Assembly: GCA_007133745.1 (NCBI GenBank)
Contig: SLMC01000436.1
Location: forward strand, 1 to 11,801
Reading direction: 5' to 3'
From: Kiritimatiellia bacterium
GTDB lineage: Bacteria > Verrucomicrobiota > Kiritimatiellia > UBA8416 > SLMC01
DNA: 11,801 nucleotides
The notes below the pieces were generated by a model, which was not told where the DNA came from, made no database searches, and saw nothing but the letters and a program-made list of their open reading frames with translations. Positions 7,013 to 11,801 of this stretch are shown one piece after another (the stretch's first letter is position 1; every line of letters begins with the position of its first letter). A program made the position numbers and the translations under genes.

Positions 7013-8049
7013 GCCAGCGTCACCTTGCGGCGCCCTTCCGTCACGTACCCCGCAAGAATCGGATGGCACCCGGCCCGCTTGAGAATGGACAAGGTCGGCG
7101 CCGCATCCTTCTCGCGAACGATCAGCACGAAGCCGATCCCCATGTTGAAGACGCGAAACATCTCGCGTTCGTCGACATGGCCCCGCTCCTGAATGAACCG
7201 AAACAACGGGGGCGCTTTCCAGGCGCTGCGATCGATCACCACATTGACGCCCGGCGGAAGAATGCGCGGCACGTTGTCGATCAGCCCGCCCCCGGTAATA
7301 TGCGCCATGCCGCGCACAATGATCCGCTTCAAGACCCGCGTCACGGGATTCAGGTAGCTGCGATGCACGGCCAGCAGACACTGGGCCACCGTGCGATCCG
7401 TACCCGGCAGCGGATCGTGCACCCCCAGTTTCGCCTGCTCGAAAACGACACGGCGCGCCAGCGAATAGCCGTTGGTATGCAACCCCGAAGAACGTAGCCC
7501 GATCACCATGTCGCCCGGCCGAATCTTCTCGCCGGTCACCACGCGCTTCTTGTCGACGGCCCCGACAATGGTTCCCACCAAATCGTACTCGCCCGGCGGA
7601 TAGAGGCCCGGCATTTCCGCCGTCTCGCCGCCCAGCAAGGCGCATCCGTTTTCCTTGCACGCAATGCACAGGCCGCGAACCACCTCCTGAAAAACAGGCC
7701 CCTCAAGTTTCGATGCGCCGAGGTAATCGAGAAAAAACAAAGGCTTGGCGCCCTGAACCAAAATGTCGTTGACGCAATGATTGACCAAATCCTGGCCGAC
7801 CGTGTCATGACGACCGGCCATGGCGGCCACCTTCAGCTTGGTGCCGACCCCGTCCGTGCTGGCCACCAGCAATTTGCCGGCGCCCGGCGACTCGAACAAA
7901 CCGCCAAAGGCCCCGATCTCGCCGCGCACCCCGCGCGTCTGCGTTCGGCGAATCATCTTTTTCGCCGACTTCAACCCCTGCGTCATCGCATCAATATCCA
8001 CACCCGCCTGCGCATAGGCGGATACCTGATCGCTATTCTTTTTTTTCAT
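7009..8049 (-). CDS. purM: Phosphoribosylformylglycinamidine cyclo-ligase (AIR synthetase)
   Basis: Catalyses the ATP-dependent ring closure of formylglycinamidine ribonucleotide to aminoimidazole ribonucleotide, the fifth step of de novo purine synthesis, in the cytosol. The 346-aa length is typical. Family motifs in order: STDGVGTK (64-71, nucleotide/metal binding), HCVNDI (91-96), GGETAEMPG (140-148), GLRSSGLHTNGYSL (184-197), HITGGG (250-255) and FNMGIGF (301-307). The frame is open up to 8166, but the extra 39 residues lack family similarity. The ATG at 8049 has AAGGAG (8061-8066) 11 nt upstream; the GTG at 8055, 5 nt from the same site, would add two residues and is a close alternative. 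The gene ends on the same TTAA as the convergent FeeM-like gene, leaving no room for an independent terminator. No clear promoter was found in the repeat-bearing gap upstream. Confidence 0.97.
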   Translation of the reverse strand: MKKKNSDQVSAYAQAGVDIDAMTQGLKSAKKMIRRTQTRGVRGEIGAFGGLFESPGAGKLLVASTDGVGTKLKVAAMAGRHDTVGQDLVNHCVNDILVQGAKPLFFLDYLGASKLEGPVFQEVVRGLCIACKENGCALLGGETAEMPGLYPPGEYDLVGTIVGAVDKKRVVTGEKIRPGDMVIGLRSSGLHTNGYSLARRVVFEQAKLGVHDPLPGTDRTVAQCLLAVHRSYLNPVTRVLKRIIVRGMAHITGGGLIDNVPRILPPGVNVVIDRSAWKAPPLFRFIQERGHVDEREMFRVFNMGIGFVLIVREKDAAPTLSILKRAGCHPILAGYVTEGRRKVTLA

Positions 8050-8141
8050 ATTCACAGGAACTCCTTCGTTTAAAACCCGTTCTGTCAAAAATTTTGCCCC
8101 AGTTGTGCGGCAAACCGTTTGTCCTCCCCCTTCTTGAACAC

Positions 8142-8290
8142 CCAACAGCCAACAAGGAATATCCAATTTAGAAGGTGAGAGGCACTACCGCGCCCTGCCC
8201 TTCTTGAAGATCGAATTCTCTTCCCTTGGTCATTGGTGATTCCTTGTTGGCTGTTGGATATTCAATCGGCCTAGTGGTCATTGGCTGTTG
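8142..8290. repeat. Composite intergenic repeat with 19-bp perfect inverted arms
   Basis: CCAACAGCCAACAAGGAAT (8142-8160) and its exact reverse complement (8239-8257) enclose 78 bases. Both sides also carry GAATATCCAA in opposite orientations (8157-8166, and ending near 8263). Direct repeats lie within: GGTCATTGG (8228-8236 and 8276-8284), TTGGCTGTTG (8247-8256 and 8281-8290) and CCCTTCTTGAA (near 8129 and 8198). The element fills most of the 306-base gap between purM and the sulfatase; apart from it and a GCCTTAAGGC palindrome (8318-8327), nothing else was recognised there. Confidence 0.8.
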
Positions 8291-8355
8291 CATGCTATTC
8301 ATTCAAATTGCGACAGCGCCTTAAGGCAACATTCGGCCGCACGCTACCAAAGTGA

Positions 8356-9882
8356 TCAGTCGGCGGCCGGCGCGGTCGAATCAACCAATCCCAAACGCTC
8401 GTACTGTTCCTGCGGCGCATCGTTGGCCTTCATGCAACGGACCAGCAAATCGGTCATTCGCCGCTCCAATGCGTCGTCGCGCAATGGACGCTCCTGCCGG
8501 GGATCGGTTTCCAGATCGAACAGCAGCGTGCCCCATCGGCGTTGAGGAACGTTGCCTCTGCGGTACCCGGACGGCGTTTTCATGACCCGGCACCCCTTGG
8601 TAAAGGAAAACGGACCGGCCAGTTCGACCTCCGCAAACTCCTCGACGGCAAACGTGTGTTTCATATGGGTCGGCATCAGCGTGTACTGGAAAAGCGGCGC
8701 GTTGCTTTCCCCTGCGTACGCGCGCATATAAACGTACCGTCCGTCCGTCACGTTGACATGCCCGCCATGAATGCCGAACAATCCGGCCTCCCGAACCGGG
8801 GAGTCGTCGAGCATCGTCTGACGCAAAGGACGACCCTGCATGTCCGGCGGCAACGGCAACTCGAAGAAATCCAAAATCGTGGCCGGCAAATCGATGGTCT
8901 GCACAAGGGCCTTCCGTCGTTCTCCGGCCGCGCCGACACGGGGATCCCACACGAAAAGCGGCGTGTGCGCGATCTCGCCGTAGAACGGCATGGCGCACTT
9001 GGCCCACAAATCGTGTTCGCCCAGCAGAAAGCCATGATCGGTGTTGACGATCAACAGCGTATCCTTCCACAAGTCGTAGCGATCCATCAGGTCGAGCACG
9101 CGACCCAAATGATGGTCGCACATGCTGACCAGCGCCGCGTTCTCCTTGCGCAGCGGATCGACCAAATCCCGATGCTCGCCGACAGGCCCGTAAGGCGGCC
9201 AGTCGAAATCCACCGAATCGTCCAGGCCGTAGAGCTTCCGAAAGGTTTCGTCCACATGATACGGCTCGTGCGGATCGAAGGTTTCCACCTGCAGGAACCA
9301 TTGGTCTTCGCCATGGTTCACGTCGAGAAATTCCGCAGCCAAATCGAACGTCCGAGCCTGGCAGAATCCGAGGCCTTTCTTGTCCATATAATGACGATTG
9401 ACGTAATCGTGACGCAACGTGCCGTGACGAGGATCCTTTTCGGACGACTTGCGAAACCGCCAGTTCCATCCGTCGGGATGCAGATCGATGTTGTCGGGCA
9501 GATGCGCTTTCCAATAGTCGCCTTCCTGGCCGCGCACCAGTTCGCATGAACTGTAGCGGGTATGATAGGTGGCGCCCCCCTCTTCCCAGTAGTGATAATG
9601 ATCGGTAATCAGATGCGAATACACGCCATGGTTCTTGAGCATTTCGGGCATGGAATCGTCGAACGGCTCGATCGGGCCCCAGGAACGATGCAGAAAATTG
9701 TAGCGGCCCGTATGCAATTCCCGACGCGCGGGCATACACGGCATGGAGCCCACGTAACAGTTGTCGAACGTAACCGACCGTTCGGCCAGACGCTTGAAAT
9801 TCGGCGTATGCGTCCAATCGCACCCGTAGGGCTCGAGCATATGCCGGTTCAGAGAATCGTACATCACCATAATAGCCTTCAT
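8356..9882 (-). CDS. Sulfatase (type I, formylglycine-dependent; S1 family)
   Basis: Hydrolyses sulfate esters, and in some relatives phospho- or phosphonate esters, using a formylglycine made from an active-site Cys. Residue numbers here count from the ATG at 9882 (508 aa). The signature C-M-P-A-R at C49-R53, followed by TG at 58-59, fits the CxPxR modification motif, with Ala where Ser is commonest. Metal and active-site residues visible include an N-terminal Asp (MYDSLNR, D9), FDPHEPY (202-208), NTDHG (D282-H283) and a later Lys (K295 in DLWAK). The C-terminal subdomain (about 380-500) ends with the usual LFDLETDPRQERPL. The ATG at 9888 lies directly against GGGAGG, so the ATG at 9882, 6 nt from it, is preferred. 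There is no signal peptide, which suggests a cytoplasmic enzyme acting on imported sulfated sugars. No formylglycine-generating enzyme or anaerobic maturase lies in the window. Substrate unknown. Confidence 0.93.
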   Translation of the reverse strand: MKAIMVMYDSLNRHMLEPYGCDWTHTPNFKRLAERSVTFDNCYVGSMPCMPARRELHTGRYNFLHRSWGPIEPFDDSMPEMLKNHGVYSHLITDHYHYWEEGGATYHTRYSSCELVRGQEGDYWKAHLPDNIDLHPDGWNWRFRKSSEKDPRHGTLRHDYVNRHYMDKKGLGFCQARTFDLAAEFLDVNHGEDQWFLQVETFDPHEPYHVDETFRKLYGLDDSVDFDWPPYGPVGEHRDLVDPLRKENAALVSMCDHHLGRVLDLMDRYDLWKDTLLIVNTDHGFLLGEHDLWAKCAMPFYGEIAHTPLFVWDPRVGAAGERRKALVQTIDLPATILDFFELPLPPDMQGRPLRQTMLDDSPVREAGLFGIHGGHVNVTDGRYVYMRAYAGESNAPLFQYTLMPTHMKHTFAVEEFAEVELAGPFSFTKGCRVMKTPSGYRRGNVPQRRWGTLLFDLETDPRQERPLRDDALERRMTDLLVRCMKANDAPQEQYERLGLVDSTAPAAD

Positions 9883-9921
9883 CAACATCCTCCCTTCAAG
9901 GCGGCCTTCGCCCGCAACCCA

Positions 9922-10013
9922 AGTGTGTGGGTATGTGAGTGCGTGAGTTTGTGAGATTGAGAACGATCAACCCTGCCTGTCCAGTTCTCGCTTTCCCCAC
10001 ATACCCACACACT
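9922..10013. repeat. GT/CA-rich inverted repeat between sulfatase and purB
   Basis: The 16-bp arms AGTGTGTGGGTATGTG (9922-9937) and its exact reverse complement (9998-10013) enclose 60 bases, which contain a second stem GAGAAC (9959-9964)/GTTCTC (9984-9989). GTGAG occurs three times between 9935 and 9955, and CACAC/CACAT words continue past the right arm to about 10027. It occupies the 216-base gap downstream of purB and upstream of the sulfatase, and could fold as a large hairpin in a purB-sulfatase transcript. Confidence 0.75.
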
Positions 10014-10098
10014 CACACACCCACATACAACGATTCTCAATGCCAATCTTCAAATTCGGTCCCAAACAGCGTTATCTAAGCGCTATTCGGGTCGGATT

Positions 10099-11391
10099 CT
10101 AAAGCCCAACCGCCTTGAACGTCCGATCCACATCCTTGAAATGGGCCTTGAGATCGAAAACCCGGTCGAAATCCTTCGCCGAAACCTTGCCGGCGATCTC
10201 AGGATCGGCTTCCAGCAGCGACCGGAAATCCGCGGACTCGTTCCAGGCCCGCATCGCGTGCTTCTGCACCAGACGATAGGCGTCCTCGCGACTGAACCCC
10301 TGGTCGGTCAGCAGGAGCAGAACCTGCTGGGAATGGATCAGGCCATGGCTCAGCGCGATATTGGCACGCATGCGTTCAGGATAAACCTGAAGCCCTTTAA
10401 CCAGCTTCGCGAGCTGGGTGAGCATGTGATCGAGAGCGATCGTGCTGTCGGGCAGAATGACGCGCTCCACGGACGAGTGCGAAATATCCCGCTCGTGCCA
10501 CAGCGCCACGTTGTCGAGCGCGGCCATCAGGTTGCCGCGCAGGAGCCGGGCCAGACCGGTCAGTTTTTCCGCAGTGATCGGGTTGCGCTTGTGCGGCATG
10601 GCCGACGATCCTTTCTGGCCGACGGAAAAGAACTCTTCCGCCTCGCGCACTTCGGTGCGCTGCAAGTGCCGGAACTCGACCGCCCAGCGTTCAACGGACG
10701 CGCCCGTCAGCGCAATGGCGGCCATGTATTCGGCGTGCAGATCGCGCTGCAGCACCTGCGTGGAAATCGGGGCGGGTTTCAGCTTGAGTTTGCGACACAC
10801 ATAGCGTTCCACGAAGGGATCCAAGTGCGCGTGCGTACCCACGGCGCCGGACAACTGACCTGTCGCCACCGTCGCGCGCGCCGACTTCAGGCGCTGCAAA
10901 GCACGATTAAACTCGTCAAACATGACGGCCATCTTAAGGCCAAACGTAATCGGCTCGGCATGAATACCATGCGAACGGCCCATCATCGGCGTATGCTTGT
11001 ACGTGCGCGCCTTGGCGGCGGCGGCCTTGATCACCGCCTTGACATCGCGAATCAAAATGTCGGCCGCCTGCGTCATTTGCACGGCCAGCGCGGTATCCAG
11101 CACATCGGAGCTGGTCAGGCCGCGATGAATATAGCGTGCCGACGGCCCCACATACTCGGCCACATTGGTTAGAAACGCGATGACATCGTGATTGACTTCG
11201 GCCTCGATCGCCTCGATGCGCGCCACATCGAAACGCGCCCGCTTTTTGATGCGCGCCAAATCGGCGGCGGGAACCAGCCTCAGCTTATGCATGGCCTCGC
11301 ACGCCAAAACTTCGATCTCAAGCCAGATGCGATACTTGTTCTCGTCCGTCCAGATGGCGCCCATCTCGGCGCCCGTATACCGTGGAATCAT
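10099..11391 (-). CDS. purB: Adenylosuccinate lyase
   Basis: Cytosolic homotetrameric lyase of the fumarase/aspartase superfamily that acts twice in purine synthesis: SAICAR to AICAR plus fumarate, and adenylosuccinate to AMP plus fumarate. The 430-aa length is typical of the shorter bacterial type. Visible motifs are the N-terminal MIPRYTGAEMGAIW, TSSDVLDT (93-100), GRSHGIHAEP (138-147, catalytic His141), and the superfamily signature GSSAMPHKRNP (261-271) with the catalytic-loop Ser. ERDISHSSVER (300-310) follows, as in other PurB proteins. The ATG at 11391 has AAAGGAG 6 nt upstream, and the next residues match the family N-terminus exactly. purM lies on the same strand but beyond the sulfatase, so co-transcription would need read-through of two repeat-bearing gaps. 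Nothing is missing or broken. Confidence 0.97.
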   Translation of the reverse strand: MIPRYTGAEMGAIWTDENKYRIWLEIEVLACEAMHKLRLVPAADLARIKKRARFDVARIEAIEAEVNHDVIAFLTNVAEYVGPSARYIHRGLTSSDVLDTALAVQMTQAADILIRDVKAVIKAAAAKARTYKHTPMMGRSHGIHAEPITFGLKMAVMFDEFNRALQRLKSARATVATGQLSGAVGTHAHLDPFVERYVCRKLKLKPAPISTQVLQRDLHAEYMAAIALTGASVERWAVEFRHLQRTEVREAEEFFSVGQKGSSAMPHKRNPITAEKLTGLARLLRGNLMAALDNVALWHERDISHSSVERVILPDSTIALDHMLTQLAKLVKGLQVYPERMRANIALSHGLIHSQQVLLLLTDQGFSREDAYRLVQKHAMRAWNESADFRSLLEADPEIAGKVSAKDFDRVFDLKAHFKDVDRTFKAVGL

Positions 11392-11439
11392 GCTCGGCTC
11401 CTTTCCTGTCCGCCCTCGAACTCCCGCATCTTTCGGACC

Positions 11440-11460
11440 CCTTGCCGCAAGGCCCTTGCG
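11440..11460 (-). promoter_or_regulatory. Overlapping alternative hairpins in the purB leader
   Basis: Two stems share one strand. CCTTG (11440-11444) pairs with CAAGG (11448-11452), and CGCAAGG (11446-11452) pairs with CCTTGCG (11454-11460). Only one can form at a time. They lie 49-69 bases upstream of the purB ATG, just after the predicted transcription start. No known riboswitch or purine-repressor operator was recognised, so a regulatory role is speculative. Confidence 0.25.
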
Positions 11461-11475
11461 CGGATTTGAGGGGAA

Positions 11476-11504
11476 AAGATACCAAGAGCGCCCGCCGCCC
11501 GCAA
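11476..11504 (-). promoter_or_regulatory. Candidate purB promoter
   Basis: On the minus strand TTGCGG (11499-11504) and TATCTT (11476-11481) are separated by 17 bases, about 85 bases before the purB start codon. The -10 matches at four of six positions and the -35 at three, so the spacing is the best part of the evidence. Confidence 0.35.
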
Positions 11505-11801
11505 CACAATTTCGGACGTATCGGCAGGAATCAGAACCACCGGTGGAACCGGTGTTCGAAATTCAGAAAAGATGATTGGACGCCAACCCCAAAGGGGTTA
11601 TGCAACAAAGCCGGGGGCGCTGCCCTCGTTGTACTACACAAATTCAGATTCCTGATCTCGGCGATGTTTTGGCGGGGGGTTTCGAAAAACAATTTGGCGC
11701 CATTATTCCGTCGGTCAGTTTACGGCAAAGGTAACGATGGGGTTTGTGACATTTCCCCTGTGCCGCAAACGGCCTCGTGAACACCATCGGATCTAACGGC
11801 G
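11505..11801. other. Gene-free stretch with small palindromes
   Basis: No supportable gene was found here; an open frame on the plus strand across it (11382-11780) has no recognisable domain, no good ribosome binding site and starts across the purB start codon. It contains the 10-bp palindrome CCACCGGTGG (11537-11546) with a second ACCGGTG just after it, the stem AACCCC/GGGGTT with an AAA loop (11585-11599), and an imperfect hairpin at 11601-11633 with inner GGGGGC/GCCCTC and outer TGCAAC/GTTGTA pairs. The last 100 bases may be the upstream region of a gene beyond the window, but no convincing promoter could be picked. Confidence 0.45.

Noticed and set aside
6137..7669. A 510-codon minus-strand open frame crossing the FeeM-like gene and into purM
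   Set aside because: It spans two well-supported genes in the wrong frame and has low-complexity Arg/Gly/Ala composition typical of a shadow frame.
8050..8166. N-terminal extension of PurM by 39 residues to an ATG at 8166
   Set aside because: The extension does not resemble PurM, includes part of the intergenic repeat, and a ribosome binding site supports a start at 8049 or 8055.
8142..8290. CRISPR array or tandem repeat array
   Set aside because: The repeats are inverted and irregularly spaced, with no uniform repeat-spacer periodicity, and no cas genes are present.
8542..9549. A 335-codon plus-strand frame opposite the sulfatase
   Set aside because: The sulfatase has the full signature motifs; the opposing frame has no ribosome binding site or known motif. 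The same holds for frames opposite purB (10141-11172), the WD40 gene (5100-6047) and the GH3 fragment (1936-2970).

Overview
The window is a moderately GC-rich bacterial chromosome segment that looks like ordinary housekeeping DNA broken up by accessory genes and word-like intergenic repeats. The content is two purine-biosynthesis genes, a cytoplasmic-type sulfatase, a glycoside hydrolase family 3 (GH3) remnant, a flavodiiron O2/NO reductase, and a beta-propeller paired with a FeeM-like acyltransferase. This suggests an anaerobe or microaerophile of an environmental, polysaccharide-using lineage, perhaps in or near the PVC group (Lentisphaerota, Kiritimatiellota, Planctomycetota). That placement is a guess from gene content. 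No rRNA, tRNA, CRISPR array, integrase or transposase was seen.

Layout. 37-1755 (+) encodes a gamma-class N6-adenine DNA methyltransferase, probably the modification half of a restriction system continuing left of the window. 1906-3681 (-) is a GH3 beta-glucosidase lacking roughly its first 120-150 residues; the break lies next to a 21-bp inverted repeat at 3688-3744. A sigma70-like promoter then drives a class A flavodiiron protein (3862-5037, +). Next comes a two-gene unit: a seven-bladed WD40 protein (5130-6266, +) whose stop overlaps the start of a FeeM/GNAT-like acyltransferase (6263-7012, +). That gene meets purM (7009-8049, -) tail to tail, and the two share one TTAA for their stop codons. 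A sulfatase (8356-9882, -) and purB (10099-11391, -) follow. 11505-11801 holds only small palindromes and no supportable gene.

How the genes fit together. purB and purM act in the same de novo purine pathway and lie on the same strand, but a sulfatase and two repeat-bearing gaps separate them, so they are probably not one tight operon. The flavodiiron protein would detoxify O2 or NO in the cytosol using electrons from rubredoxin or a similar donor, which is not encoded here. The WD40/FeeM-like pair is the least ordinary part: start-stop overlap implies coupled translation, and no acyl carrier protein or fatty-acid gene lies beside it.

Three intergenic spaces (3682-3861, 8050-8355, 9883-10098) carry inverted repeats with the same architecture: 16-21-bp low-complexity arms around a 15-78-bp spacer, with internal short direct repeats. 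They look like a lineage-specific class of intergenic element, one of which marks the GH3 break.
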